DNA of 64,000 nt, taken from positions 2,542,001 through 2,606,000 of the forward strand of contig NC_072896.1 of the NCBI RefSeq assembly GCF_027943255.1, read 5' to 3'. The stretch comes from Anastrepha obliqua (Eukaryota > Arthropoda > Insecta > Diptera > Tephritidae). This document shows positions 21,750 to 35,490 of the stretch, piece after piece (positions within the stretch are counted from its first letter, which is position 1; each line of letters opens with the position of its first letter). The notes under the pieces were generated by a model. The model was given only the letters and a program-made list of their open reading frames with translations, was not told the origin of the DNA and ran no database searches. The position numbers and the translations under genes are program-made.

Positions 21750-22110
21750 CAGACGTCTAGCACCTATGCCGTCGTTTCGGTGGTCTATTGGCTATTGGTT
21801 TATTCTCCATTGCGATTCTGGCTATACGGTCAGGTCCCATTCTCTTTACGTGTTTTGGCACTCTTTCCGACATCTTAGACTCCATTTTAGAATGTATTGA
21901 ACATCACATAATGAACGGATCTCTTCGTTTCTGATATGGTCAAGTCTTGTGCGCCCACAAACTGCTCTGGGCGTTTGTATTTCTGTGGTGGTAAGGATTC
22001 GCTGTGTTGTGGTCGTATCTGCACGGGTTTCGACTGTATATGTCATGATAGGGCGGACACATGTTTTGTATATACGTGTTTTACTCCTAACACTCATGAA
22101 GAACGTGTTT
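21750..22110 (-). pseudogene. RTE-like LINE fragment: C-terminal part of ORF2
   Basis: The minus strand encodes KTRIYKTCVRPIMTYTVETR, then HIRNEEIRSLCDVQYI, matching the post-RT region of endonuclease/reverse transcriptases of the RTE type. A frameshift near 21850 separates this from MGPDRIARIAMENKPIANR, which restores the usual C-terminal RxPGRPxKRW-like end. It lies about 60 bp outside the foldback right arm. It is a dead 3' fragment, possibly of the same family as the RT piece at 48312-48690. Confidence 0.8.
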
Positions 22111-22965
22111 TAAAAACCAATTCTATTTATAAAAAACTCGATTTTTGGAGATACTTACGTTTTATAATTCCAATGGAAAAACAGTGTTTGGTTTGTTTTG
22201 TGCGAAGGGTGATGCACCCTAATGTATGCACATACATATAATTGAGTTTTATTGATATGCTGATATTTATGATCTTAAACAATTGAACTATAAAATTCGT
22301 ACGCGACTAGTCACATTTACAAGTTTTTTTAATTGCTACCATCTCCTTCTCAAACTAGTAGGAGCTGCTCTGACATTGTTTCTTCCTTTTTATCACTAAC
22401 AACATAATAGATTTTTATGATGATTGAACCGCAGTGGTAGTAGTAAGGGCATAAGCATTCAGCATGGAAAATTATTGGCAAATATTTACGGCTGGCGTGT
22501 TATCTCATTTTCCAGCTGTCACATCTACAACACTTTCAGTACCAGAAAAAAAAACTAAAAAATTACAAAAAAATTACCTCTGTGCGCGTCTAAGAATTCC
22601 TTTGCTGGCACAGCAGTAGTTTTTACGTTTATCTATTAACTAACCGCATTAGGTTTGGATACAAAATGTCGTAAAATTTTAATGATAATGGGCTGTTTAT
22701 TTATATTTGGTCAAAAGACGTGCACCCCATATGCATGTATGCAGCCATACACACAGCACAGCAAATTTTGCACCTTTCGGCAGTTGAGCTGAAATACAGG
22801 CAGGCGCCTTAAAGGTCATACATACATACATGTGTGCTGAACGATATCATCAGTCTAAGCTAACTACCTTTATTCTCCTCTAAATGTACAAGCATATATT
22901 TTTATTTTTATAGTTTCTAACAAAGTGTCACATGCCTCTTCAGTTGCTTAAAATAATACATACAG
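22111..22965. other. Non-coding stretch
   Basis: No gene was recognised. A GTGGTAGTAGTAAGGGCATAA-like segment near 22433 weakly recalls the repeat at 29505-29740 but is too short to call. Confidence 0.4.
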
Positions 22966-23605
22966 TCAACGTTAAAAGAAAGTGCACACCGCATATTGAT
23001 AATTTTTGACTATTTATTTATTTATTTTGTATATTTCAAAATATTTTTATAAAAGTATGGTTCATACTAGAGCAAGAGCCGTATAAAGCAGTTTCGCAAA
23101 TTTGCATACACTTTAAAAAAATTTGGAAAATTTTTATCGAAATTATAAAAATTTTTATTCAGAATTTTAAAAAAAATTACGGGTATGCAGATTTATAAAT
23201 CATTGAATTTTGGTATAATAAATACAAATTTTAAGTGGTTCAAAAATCGCATTGATTTTTGACAATTTTTTCTGCTGATGGTGTTGTGTGTTTCTTCCAC
23301 ATAAAAAAAATGTGGAGTAAGCGTTAAATTGAGAAAATGCACAAGACCACGTCTGAAAAAAACTCTCACAAATCAGTGTGATGTTTAAACTACTTGAAAC
23401 TTTTACTTTTTCAAAATTCAATGGGCTATAAAACTGCATATTTAAAATATTTTCCAAAGATACTGATTTGCAATTTGAAACTTTAGGTTACATCATTTTT
23501 GTTATAGTATAAATTATATTTTTGTGTAAAAATATAAAAAAAAATTAAAAAAAATTAAATAGTAAACTCATCGTGCTCCTAATATTCTGAACTCAGGTGT
23601 ATGCA
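22966..23605 (+). repeat. AT-rich Tc1-like MITE family, longest copy
   Basis: It starts CAGTCAACGTTAAAAGAAAG and ends TCTGAACTCAGGTG before TA. The end is the inverse of the CACCTGTGTTCA terminus at 5600. The interior has GGTTCAAAAATCGCATTG and TTTTTTCTGCTGATGGTGTT, blocks shared with copies near 32380 and 62760. It has no coding capacity. Confidence 0.65.
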
Positions 23606-26600
23606 TGTGTATATGATTATGTCCCTCGTGACACGTGTTATATTGCAACTGCTCTGCCACCTTTACTATGCGGCGCCGTAATGGGTCTGTCACAATACTT
23701 TCCTCCTTCCTTTCCTTATCATTGAATTTTTTCTTTTATTTTTTTCTATTTCTATTTTTTTGTCTTTCTGTTTTTAACAAAGGAGTGATTTTGGGCTTTT
23801 TTTGCTTCATCTCGTTTAATTTTATTTTACGAGCGTTTTGTCTCAGTGGTTTCTATCGGTCAGTGGCGGCATTTGACTTTTACGATTTTCTGTATTATGT
23901 TTCTAAGTTTTGGGCTGTACTTGTATGCCATAGAAATGCGCCTTTATGCTGGTGTATATTACAGACAAATGTTTGAATCTAAGTAATTATTAAGATTAGA
24001 AGCAATTCCATTTAAGCACCGAATGTCAGAAAATTTTGCATATTTCGGCTCTAGTTTTTATTGGAGTAAATATTAGTAACATTTATAACTGAATATGAGG
24101 AGTACTAAGTGACCTTATATGACCGTATAAAAATGTATATATAAGTAGATTGTTATTACTATTTATAAAGATATAATGTTGTTGTAAAAGTAATGGTCAT
24201 TGTTGTTAAATATTTGGTACTTAATTTTATGCTGATGGCTACTGTAAAAACTAAGAACATGTAAAAGGTGAAACGAAAGTTTTACAGGCAGTTAGTGTCC
24301 CAGTCGTATTATCTTTTTGGGCAGCTAGAGAGCAATTGGAACTTTGGATTGTGATAATGCGTGCTCTGAACGACTCCTTAGTCATTTGAGCGCTACAAAA
24401 TCCACCTTCGATGGATACCAGATTGAAATATGACACAGTGCGAAAAATTTTAACTGAGAAGTACGGTTGCATGGTATAACGATCACTAAGTTTCCTGATT
24501 TGTACTCAGCATAAAGAGCGCGACTAAACATCCATTTACTTTATTTACTTATTTACTTTAAACATTACATTTACTTATTTAGAGTTAAATCTTTTGACTT
24601 TGTTAATGTAAAATGATCACTCAATGATACAAATGAAGCCAGAAGACATTATAAAATAGAGTGGCTCGGAAATACGCTTGTCAATTGAGGTATTAAAGGG
24701 TCATTGAAAGATATAACAAACACACAACTGGGCCTAATCAGAACTACATCTACCAAAACTGTATTTTTTTGGACAAAAAATAGGGAGAGGACAGAATCTT
24801 CCCTATCCTGCTTTCAGCAGAAAAGATGCCATGAAGATGCTTGAGAATTAATAAGAAGGACCAGCTGTTATAAAGAATTTAAGTACACTAATGTAACTCC
24901 TCTAATAGGCATCTATTCCCTTTTTAATACAACTCATTTACTACTATTTTTTATCTTTTCGTTAATCCTTCTACAACTTCAACTTTTTTACTACTAACTA
25001 TAGTTACAATTTAAGGTCAAGCATTGTAAAAATAATCTGTGAGTGTATGTTGTACTTAAATAAATAAAAATATAAAATTAAAAATTTCCACTTTTCTTAC
25101 ACAGAAAGTCACTTAATTGACTACTTCATAAAAACTCACTACAATATAAAAAATGTTTTTTATCCATCAATTGTCGTGCACATTTCCGTTCTATTTCAGG
25201 TTGTGTAACCATAATTTCCGCTTTAGCTACAGTAATTTTCTGCTTCAAAAAAAGAACAATACTTTCTAGTTAATTAAATTTCAATTATTTACGCCTACTT
25301 CATGTAGGTATGTATGTATGTATATCAACGTGCTTGAAAAGTATTAGAACTAATTGTTTGGCCCTTTATATACAAATGCGAAACCGTGCCGACCGATACA
25401 ATTCTTATCGGTTATTTGCGTGTGATAAAATTTATACTCGTATGTCTGTATGTAAGTGCATGTTAATAACTCGAGCGGCACTGATGACCAAGGGAGATGT
25501 ATGCGATGGAAATAATAAATGTGGCACATCGAAGGTGAAATAATATAAGTTGAGATAAAAAATAGTATAAAAAATGTATAATATTTGCATACAAAAAAGG
25601 GGAAATTTACTTATACATGCATAGAGATTTCTTAGGTAATGAAACTATCAAGATGGGAAAATGAAAAAATGCTGCTGCAAATTTGAGTTCTAAACTACTT
25701 ATATACAATTTTATACCAACTTTCTTCAGAAAGTTTTAGCATAACTCAATTTTCAACTAAATTACTAAACTGTAAACTGCAATTTCCACTTCCTTCAATT
25801 TTTCAGCGTTCAACGAATAGTCATCTAACCTACACAGAATAATATTCAGCTGATTCTTTACCCAAGAGTCAGTTACTGTGCCCGCTTCTTCAGGTAAATA
25901 GTTTGACCATAAGAAAAAATCTGATAAACGCCCTTTCTTCTTGTTTTGCCTTTATAATTGTAACTGCACAACAACCAACGACAAACTCAGCGTTGGTGGA
26001 TAGCCCGAGCGACCAGTTTTGCAAAGGAAGCAACTACCAAACAGGAAGCAACCAACCAACAATAAGAAAAAGTAACAATCCGAAAAGAGAACGGAGAATT
26101 TTAGCAGCTGCTGCAAAATAATGTGGATTATCTGCTTTTGTTTAGTAGTTTTTGCAGCAAACAAAAAAAAAATAATAATAATAACAACAAGAATCACATA
26201 GCAATAAGAATAGGCTTAAATACCAAACCTCTGGTGAAATATTGGACCATAGCAGGACAACGCGTAATCGTATTGCGTAAATGGGATTATTGTGATGAAA
26301 ATAAGAAAATATTTGAAAGGCAAAAGAAGACTATTTAGAAAATGATTATTAAATGGGTGAAAAAGCATAAGTGCAAAGGAAATATAAAGAGGCAGGCGCA
26401 GAAAATTGTTAAGGTGATACTTAAGAAATATTAGAAATTCAATGTCATCGAAAATATTTTGGGTCTTTATAAAATATTTTTTTTGTAGTTATAAAAAACA
26501 CGTTTATTTATATTTTAATTTAATAAAAAAACTGCTTTGTTTTATTGCGAGACATCTTAGATAGATAGATCGATAGAAAATCGGTCGCAGCTGAATGAAA

Positions 26601-26685
26601 TGGCGCTGCCCTAGAAGATATTTTGTATGCTTGGAATGCTGCCCATCACGGCTGGCTGTTTTATTTGGTTTCAGAATGGCATAGC
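23606..26685. other. Non-coding stretch
   Basis: No supported gene. A short (AAT)n tract lies near 26168-26184 and a TATG microsatellite near 25305-25322. Frames at 23635-23976 and 24251-24472 show no motif I can name. Confidence 0.45.
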
Positions 26686-26725
26686 ACTTTTATAGGAAGC
26701 TTTTTCACGGCAGAAATGTGGCCGT
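26686..26725 (-). repeat. Small SINE-body fragment
   Basis: AGGAAGCTTTTTCACGGCAG resembles the minus-sense SINE segment AGGAGCTTTTTCATGGCAG seen at 4119-4137. Only about 30 bp match. Confidence 0.35.
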
Positions 26726-26789
26726 GTCTGAATTTGACAGATGTAATACATTGAAAAAAAAAAAACAAAAAAATGTCTGAATTTGTTCC

Positions 26790-27140
26790 AGCAAAGAAAT
26801 CTACACTGAAATCACTACAAATTACGTTTGACATTTTTTATATGGAAGAAATGGCTAGCACTGCCAGCAATGAAAAAAAAACAACAAATAGTCAAAAATC
26901 AACAGTATTTTGCACTTTGCATTTTATTGTACTAAAATTGAAGGGGCTATAAAACTGCATACCAAAAATTATTTAAAAATTGAAATGTTTGAAATTTTGA
27001 TGAAAATGTGCAGAATTTTCATAATTTTTACACAAAGTTTGAGAAAACGATTTTTCTGGTTTTTGTTGTATAATTAGTTAGACTTTTATACAAAATTAAT
27101 AGAAAGTAAATAAACGAAAGTTAAATAGGTAAACCTGGTC
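26790..27140 (-). repeat. AT-rich Tc1-like MITE family, inverted copy
   Basis: In minus sense it contains AACAAAAACCAGAAAAATCG and AAACTTTGTGTAAAAATTATG, then TCATCAAAATTTCAAAC and TTGATTTTTGACTATTTG. This is the family order in reverse orientation. Confidence 0.55.
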
Positions 27141-28257
27141 AAATTCTCGTAAATTTATTTCATTGTCCATTGGCAGTTTTATGTAAATAAAGGGGTTTTC
27201 AAAAGACGCGTATTTTATCATGTAAAATTGTACATCTGCCCACTTGACAAATGCCAAAGATGACAAAAAAGAAGGTACCGACTACGAATTAAGCATTGCT
27301 GACATCTAAGCGTCACTTCGACCTTAAGACCTTTTTTATTATATTATAATATAAATTTAATAAACATCAAAAATTGTATTTTACTCTTGATAAATATAAA
27401 TAAGTTTTAAAATAATGCTCTCCTTTACTTTGTGCTTTTCTAACAGTTTACTAATGTCAAAATTTTATAAAAAAAATAAAAAAGAAAAAACGTCTGTCTC
27501 ATTGTTTGTTAGACATCAGTTGCAAAATTGCTCACAATAAAAAATAACCTGGCTATACTCTGTTTTTTCTAAGCAATTACTCGTAATGACACATTTCACG
27601 CCACTAATTGCGTTTGCTGTTCTGCAATTATCTAATTTTAATACAGTTTAATTGATGATCAACCCCTTTTAATGATTAATTGATAACTTCATTAGCAAAG
27701 CAGGAACTAATTTTAAAGCTATGAAGAATAGAAAGAGCGAACACGAACTAGAATAATGAGAATCTAGTAAAAGGGAAGTAGTATGGGGATAGAAGAGTAG
27801 TAAAGTGAAGGCCAGTGATTGTAATATTTGCTGATTGTCTTTGATTACGGCCGCAATTAAGGGCTCAATAGATTTGGCTATTAATGGATATAAAAATAGA
27901 TATAATAAAGAAAAAAATATATAAAAACAAGGTAAGCATTTTAAACGGCTTGCAGTGGTGATTGAAAGGGCAAAGAACACTGCAGAGATAATTGGCAAAC
28001 CAATTTGAAAATTTTTATTAGATCGATTTGAGTTTTAGTTGTTCGGCTCTAAAATTGCAGTCGTTTTAAATTAACTTCACGATTAGTTATAGGCTTGAAA
28101 TTCAGCATAATTCAGTACGAAGGCAATTTGAAGCAAAGTAACAATAAATATGCCAAATGGTGCAGAGTACAGATATTTGGACAACCACATTTGTGGTCAG
28201 ATGTTGGTAATATTTGGAAAATGTTTTACATACATTTAGAACACACATACATACATA
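27141..28257. other. AT-rich non-coding stretch
   Basis: No supported gene. The minus-strand frame at 27669-27998 is hydrophobic only because of its A/T-rich codons and has no recognisable domain. Confidence 0.45.
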
Positions 28258-29045
28258 ATAAAAGCGCGAGTATTATCCACAAATGAAGTCTTCATATACT
28301 CGGACAGTTAAGCGGCAATAAAAGCACTTGAATCTAAAATACACTCGTCAAAAACAGTCTTAGAATGTTTTAAACTTCTAAATGATGTATCTAAGTGCCA
28401 CAAAGTGCACCTTATTTGGGTGCCAGACCACAGGAATATAGCAGGGAGCTGCAAAGCAGATGAACTTGCTCGAACCGGTACAACGCTCCATAGCCTATAG
28501 CCACTTGTAACTTACTTATAGATAGGGATACCATGAAAAAGGTAAATACAAGTTGGCAAAATCTTACAACATGCGAACTTAGTAGGCAGACATGGCCGAA
28601 ATGGAACAGCGGACGATCGAAAATCTTGTTAAGATTTAACAGAGCAGCTATTATAAAAATGATAGGGGTATTAACTGCTCATTGTCTAATAGGCAGCCAC
28701 GCTAGAAGGTTAGGACTCCCGTACTTCGATTTCTGTAAAAGCTGTCTTAATACAGAAGAAGAGGAAACAGTCAGACACCTTTTATGTGAAAACTTATAAG
28801 AACTTTTATATGAAAACTTATTGAAAGCTGAGCTATGAGGAGGCTGCGCACTCTTGACACGGCATTTCTAACCGATGTAGCGAACACAGCGCATCTTAGA
28901 AACTAACGAAGCTCTGCTCGTTTATTAAAGCTACCGGATGGTTTGAAAAGGAACACGTAGGGTAAGGATAAGCTCCAGTGGTATCACAATGGACCTGCGA
29001 AAGGTCTAAGTGTGTCGTTACGACAACCACCCAACCTACCTACAT
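28258..29045 (+). pseudogene. 5'-truncated copy of the window-start LINE (RNase H to 3' tail)
   Basis: From GCGAGTATTATCCACAAATG onward the sequence follows 1032-1818 closely, through the RNase H SDSxAAIKALESK block, the VPxH region, the Cys/His tail and the 3' UTR. Differences include a stop inside SDS-AAI, a deletion of about 35 bp near 28488, and a short duplicated CTTATAAGAAC-type insertion near 28792-28835. It ends in CCTACCTACAT. An 88-residue open piece survives at 28533-28799. It is a typical 5'-truncated dead insertion of the same family. Confidence 0.92.
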
Positions 29046-29504
29046 ATATAGATTTTACATGAGTAAAAATTCAATAACTGAAAGCATTGTGGCATACTAA
29101 ATATGACATATACATAGATGGTTAAACTCACAGCTTCTACACTAGGATCCGTTTTTTGTAAAAATTTTCAAACAACAAAAACTCACTCAGTTCGACTTAG
29201 TGATGTATGAGTATTTATAAATATTTTTTTCGAAACAGTCAGTAAATAATAGTTATTTTTATATTTTCGATAAAAAAAGTTAAATTCGTTTGTATTTTTC
29301 CAGTACAAAATAAAAGTTAAAAGGACACACGAAAAATCGTCCAAAATAGATTTTTTAATTAAGACATGAAGTTATGAAAATGTAAGCTGAAATTTAGTCG
29401 TTATCTTCAGCCTACAAAAGAAATGTCAAATTTTAGTTTTTAAATTTGACCGAAAAATAGAAAACCCAAATTTTAACATTTGATCGATTAAAAAAATATA
29501 GGTT
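29046..29504. other. AT-rich non-coding stretch
   Basis: Nothing recognisable was seen. Confidence 0.4.
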
Positions 29505-29740
29505 GTTGTTGTAGCAGCATAAGCATTCCAGATACAGATACGCGAAATGCTGCTGAAGTGACAGTCCTTAGCCAGTCTGGTCGTCCCGGTTACGTATAAC
29601 CGACTGTTGTGGGAACAAAGGCGATCTGCTCCCTCGTAGTTGAAAAGGTTGCCACATCCCTCAATCCCGGAATTCCCGGGACCTGAATAACACCGAGATT
29701 CCGGAAATGGCATTCCCATTAGTAGGTATAGCAAATTATT
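29505..29740 (+). repeat. GC-richer dispersed repeat candidate (GTTGTTGTTGTAGCAGCAT type)
   Basis: The segment is markedly GC-richer than its flanks. It begins GGTTGTTGTTGTAGCAGCAT and continues with AGTGACAGTCCTTAGCC and GTTACGTATAACCGACTGTT. From memory this wording recurs widely in tephritid genomes; that is not shown by this window. The centre carries a palindromic CCCGGAATTCCCGGG-like run near 29666. It is not recognisably coding. Confidence 0.4.
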
Positions 29741-32161
29741 TATTTCAGGCATGATTAGATAAAGGGAAATTGCGATGAATTTGAGATGCATGAATTAAAA
29801 ATTTCATACAGATAAGATTAAAAAGTTTATATTATATTACAAATTTTACATTATATTTTAGTTGATATATGTTTTTAAACCGTTTTTAATCTATTCTGAA
29901 AATTATAAAACAAAGTCCTAGAAGGGCTGAAAATTGGAAGATACGTGAATTTTTCCATATTTGTGACTGCGTAATTTTTATAACGAAAAAATTGGGCGTT
30001 TTAAATCACATTTTATCCAAATCCCCTATTTATGGCATATTCGTATTATTAGCGGCACAGAAATTGCTAAAGTTAATCAAAATTCGAGTGTTTTTTATGA
30101 AGCTTAATACCAAAACCCCTTTACTAAGCTCACTGATACTCAGAAATGTGTTTTTAAGTACAATACATAATGTATATATGTACATACATACATACCTCAG
30201 AGTGCGTTTATACAAAAAGGTATGGCTCTATCATAAATTAAAACCTAGGCCACATTATATTCGTTCACCCTCACACTAAACAGCCCAGCCCCTACTTCCG
30301 GCGTTTAGAGCCAAGCACAAAAACAAACAAAGGAAGCTCTCAAAGGTCGTAGCTAATCAACCGTGCGTTATTTTGGGCAAAAGTTTTTCATTGACACACA
30401 AATTAAAATAAAAAAATAAAAACTGCACTTTCTGTATAACTGTTTAATAGAGCATAAAAATGAAAAATTGTGTCGACTTATGAAGATTTAAAGAACTCAT
30501 CGCATTCCGCTGGCGGCAAAATCAAAAACAGAAGACGTTCAAAAATCGCAAAAGTAGTAAGTAAAGTAAACAAAAGTCACAAAAGAAATAGAGGCCTTCA
30601 GTTGTCATGAAAAATGCTCTCACTTTCAAGCAAAAGTAGCCACATGTGTTTTGGCGTCGCGAGGGAAGGACAAACGATACGTTTCAAAGTATTAATAGAC
30701 CGCTAAAGTAAACCGCTGGGCGCGGGAATAGTCTCATTTTTGTCCCAACAAGGATGAATGAAAGAATTGCAAAGTAGTTTCAAGCTACTGAATAAAACTC
30801 GTAAAACTGTCGTTTGGATTAATTAAGCGACAAACGCATACTAACAAGAAATAAAGAAAAAAAGCATGCAAATAACTGTGCGTGTGTTTGTGTGCATGTG
30901 TTTTGCAGAAATAAACATTTATGATGATTAAAGGGGACCTTCCTTCGTATAGACAATTTGAGCAAGTGACTGAATTAGTCCATTATGAATGAGTGCACAA
31001 CAACACTACGTGCGTATGTATGTATGCATGACAAGTGCAACGCTAATTAAACAAATCGACAGACACAAGATTCATGAGTTAAAAACAAAACTACGAATAT
31101 ATGCACGCATTTCATGGCACATATGTTGGCCTTATGTGAATTGGGTGCTTTATGGGAAATATGGGGAGTATATTTTTTGTTTGTGGCCGCAAGAAGCCGC
31201 CTATACGACGATGAGCAGCGACTCATGGGAATGTGATAAATGAGGTATTTTAAAATGGCAACGTGAGGCACGTACAAATGTGTGTGCTCTGATACAAATG
31301 CAGCAAGAAACAAAAACAAAAATTATGTATGTATATAAATTAAAAGAAATAAGGGCAGTGGCACAGAGGATTTCATGCGAACATGCCACAAACATATGCA
31401 TGTATGAGCCACCACAAGGTGACTAAGTAAATAAAACGACAAAAGAAAGAAGTCTTGTGAGACAAAGTATATTTTTAAGATTTTTAGACTTTTAGAGAGA
31501 AAAATTTGTGAAACTTAAGAGACTTAATAAATACAGAAAACGTAATTGGAATAAATCTTTAGAGGCATAAAAATATATAACTTGATGTTATGTATTTAAG
31601 AGATGTGGCATAAAAAATTGAAAAAAAAAACGAATAACAGCGAGATTAAAATATACTAGGATCGCCCATACGCCGAAGTTTCGACGGAGCAAAATGTAGT
31701 CATACCTTTTTTTAGTATTATAGTCATAGAAAATTGAAACATACATATATAAATGGATAGCTTATGTTGAAACTTTTTACATGATATATGTGAATAGATG
31801 TAGTAAAATTAAATGTGAAAAATATCCCATTTTACCTGTATTAAGCGATCCTATATGTATGTATTTCAAATATAAAATTTCATAACTTTTGTTTTATTCA
31901 TGAATTGGAAACATTTAATTTCATGTATTACGTATAATTTTTTTGAAAAACTATAACAAAAAACAATCATTAATTAATCCATGACCATCATAGTTTCTGA
32001 ATCAAATTTATAATACGACGTCTATCGGTAGCTTGGTAAGTTGCTTGTGGTTGAGTGTCGCTCCTGAACCACAAATAAGGCTCAGCACTGAATACCGAAT
32101 ACTGAGCTACGGGTTGCGTTTTGAAAATTTTTAACTTATATTACAGGCTATCCGGCACTCT
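29741..32161. other. Non-coding stretch with short CATA/TATG runs
   Basis: No supported gene. TATG/CATA microsatellite runs lie near 30170-30195 and 31015-31028. Confidence 0.45.
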
Positions 32162-32163
32162 TA

Positions 32164-32465
32164 CACCTGCGTTTACAATAATAGTAAGGTGACATATTGC
32201 AAAGTTTTGGCTATTTACTTATTTTCTATTTATTTTTATAAAAATATATATAAATATATAAATGTTCATGCAAATTTCAAACTTTTTTATCCAAATTTTT
32301 TGAAACATTTTTCGAGTATGTAGATTGATGATGATACAATTTTAGTTTAATAAAGTCCCAGTTTGAAATGGCTCAAAAATCGCATTGATTTTTAGCAATT
32401 TCTGATTTGTTGGCGGCATTCCTGAATTTTCTTCACATAATATTTTGCCTCAAAAAAACACAAAA
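32164..32465 (+). repeat. AT-rich Tc1-like MITE family copy with clean terminus
   Basis: Directly after TA it begins CACCTGCGTTTACAATAATA, the same terminus type as 5600. The interior has CAAATTTCAAACTTTTTTATCC and GGCTCAAAAATCGCATTGAT-type blocks, listed here only as short matches to the copy at 22966. The right end is not clear. Confidence 0.6.
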
Positions 32466-32469
32466 AATA

Positions 32470-35400
32470 TTAAAAATCTTCTCTAAGCTGGTAGGAAATC
32501 TATTCTATAAGTAGGAATAATCTTGCAACCTACTACGTCATAACAAAATATATTCACAAAGATAAAATTAGAGCATCAAAAAAAAAATTATAAGGGTTGC
32601 TTATTACGGGACCCCTTTTTTAACTACGCACCATTATTACCTTCGTGCCACTTTCCACTTGCATACATACATATGTATGTACGTATGTAAATATCAAAGT
32701 ATAAATAATTGGATACAATTGCGTTCACCGGTTACAATGCCTCGATCGCTAATGAAGTGTCTTGCATTAAATTAATTTTCGTTTGGAATGCAATTTATTG
32801 ATTGTGGAAAAAAATGCAATAAAGAACAGCGAAAGTACACAAAATAATCAATATTTCGACACAGCTCATTGGCTTTCAACGTCAAGTATAGCAAACACCC
32901 TAACCTAGTAACCCTCATAATTACATACAAATGTATGAGGGTACCTTCTGGCGACTCCGTGGTGTAGAAGAGGGAGGTAGAATTGGAACAAAATAAAAAA
33001 TAATAATAATAATCGCGGGTGGGTATTGGGCTGCTCGGAAATTGCCCATATTTTGTTGCTTTTGAAAATAAGTTTATTTATTTTATATGTTGTTGTCGTT
33101 GTTGGTATATCAATACGTAACTGTCTTGTACAAGTGCATCGAAATAAGCCATTGAATAGCTTGATTTATTACCTAATTTTAAGCAACAACAAAAACGCTA
33201 ATTGCAGCGGAAAAATATTGTACAAATATTGCATTGTTTTCTCGAGGCAATAAAGAGCAGTGGACGGAGGGCGGGAGTAGTAGGCACATATGGCTTTGTA
33301 ACAATTGCATTTGGCTTCTGTATATGTATATTATGAAATCAAGAAAGCAAGGGGAAAGAAAAATCATGCAAGTAATTGAGAAAGTTGACTGTGGGAATTT
33401 CAAACGAATTCACATTTTTTTTAATGCGAAGAAAACGCGAAATGTTGTCAGGCGAAAAATTATCAAAAACCAACGAAAATTTTAAGCGACCTGAAACTTG
33501 CACTTTGTTATACGAAAATTTAATGTGCTCTAAACCTCCGCATCTAAATTATTTTTACTTTGGGTTACTATGATCTTAGTTATAGAGCATTTTTGTAAAA
33601 AAAAACGATTGAAATTAAAAAATTAAATAACTAAAGAATCAAATCAGTTTCCAAAGTATTATGTAGTTTAATGTTAAAGAACGAAGTTCGTATGGAGTTT
33701 GACTAGAAGGGTGTTTGGGAATTTGTAAAATTTTTGCGTAGAAATACTTTCCAAATTTTTTTGGATACCTTCTACTTTAAAAGAATAACAACAATAGTAC
33801 CAGACTTAGAAGATCGAGATTTCCACTTAATGTCGCTCTGACTGTAGTTATTTCAGTGACTACGAAGCTATGAAATGTTTATTATCACTTTGCATTAGCA
33901 AAAAGAATTAATTATTTTCTTTTACTAATACAATTTTTAAAACAAAAGGAAATTTTTTATTGATATTTAATTTTAATTTGTTTTAAATTGCTGTTTTGTG
34001 AGTGTCCGCTCGCTGTGTGCTTAACTCCACTAAGCGAGGAAAAAAAGGGAAAGGCAAAGTTAAGAAATGTGTGCTCCGTTCTGAGTTCTAAATCTGCTGA
34101 TTTGTTAATGTTTTGCTCACTACTCTTCCGTATGTAGTATCCTTTGCCTTAACGGAAGAGCAGTGGGCCACTTTCCCTGTGCAACCCTTTTTAAAATTTA
34201 TCTAGTCAAATGTCGTGTAATCATATAAATCAAATAAACTTAAAATAACGTTTCTATATAAACAAAAACACCCCGCCATTAACGACTTTGTTAACTCTCT
34301 CAAGGAAGGTAGTTCGGATATCTTATGGCCCTCTAATTAAACCAAATAAAGTTACACGAAAAATTAAGTAACAGAAATACGGAAGAAATGAGTTAGAAAT
34401 CACAGGCTTCAGTAATGCCTTTTTTATTTAAATTACATATTTACCAAACATTCATCCCAGGCCCTATTGTAGGGGCATTGATGAAGGCGCAATTTGCATA
34501 AATTTTAAATAATTCACAAACAAAAAGGGAAAGAGGCTGAGGCAAGATGATAGAAAAATGCAAATATGAGAAATTAAATTCAAATAGAAAATAAAAAAAG
34601 CAAAAAGTCGCATGCTTGCGTCTGGGGCAGAATATGCGCAGCGCACTAAAGAAAATGTAGGGTAAACAGATAACCCTGAAAGGCTTTTTTGCACCTGGGT
34701 GCGTCATGTATCTGCTCCACATGCCTTGACACGGTGCTGACAATTACTGCTACACAGATCTTACTACTTGAAAAATGTATTACCTAATAATGGGCAATGC
34801 TTCGAGCAAACCACTCCTCACCCTTATTTACAGAGAAGAAAAAAAACACAGAAGAAGAAGTAACTGCCCAAGTTATTAAAAGTGAAGCTGCATGGAAGAA
34901 ACTGCTAAGGGGTGGTAAATGCAACTTAACGATCACTCAATGAGAAGTCGCATATTTGTTTATGTAGAACAGAAATGTATTATGTAAAAGTACGAAAAGA
35001 GGGTTGGCTTGTGATTTCAATCCTCTGCTTGCAATGCAAACTTGTATTTTTCATAAACGTATCAGTTAAAAACTTTCGACATTTGAACAAGAAAGAAATT
35101 TGTTTTTCAGCGCATGTTTGTGCAGCCTTACTGAAAATAATTATTCTGCGAGGAACGCGAACTCGTAGAATTATCCATTTACGTTGCAGAAAATATGGAT
35201 GCATGCACCTAGAAAATACATCAGTATATGTATGTATATATTGTAAGATGTATATAAGGAATATAAGATCTTATACATAAAAAGGTAGGCAGACTACAGG
35301 CAGTTAATATTCTCTTGTAGAAACCACGCCTGCCTTTATGTATATCATTCATTGCTCACGAATACCTTTGCCTCTGATTGGTAAAATTTCTTGACCACTT

Positions 35401-35490
35401 GGCAGAGATCAGTGCCAACAGGCAGAGCCCATTTGTATGAACAAAAGGGTTGTTTCTTGGTGTGCTGAAGAATATTTCAAGTTTCCCAGT
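32470..35490. other. Non-coding stretch
   Basis: No supported gene. CATA/TATG runs lie near 32663-32690, (AAT)n near 33000-33013. A small imperfect hairpin (GCTCACTACTCTTCCGT against its inverse) lies at about 34113-34164, with no other support for an RNA gene. Confidence 0.45.

Noticed and set aside
25880..25900. Plus-strand CTTCTTCAG|GTAAAT as a third ratchet point
   Set aside because: The pyrimidine tract is short, the donor is poor and it is on the opposite strand to the host exon. A similar weak case is at 4507-4526.
27669..27998. 109-residue hydrophobic minus-strand frame as a membrane protein
   Set aside because: Hydrophobicity follows from A/T-rich codons; no family, splice signal or neighbour supports it.
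34113..34164. Small hairpin as a microRNA precursor
   Set aside because: The stem is about 17 bp with mismatches and the arms are too short for a precursor.
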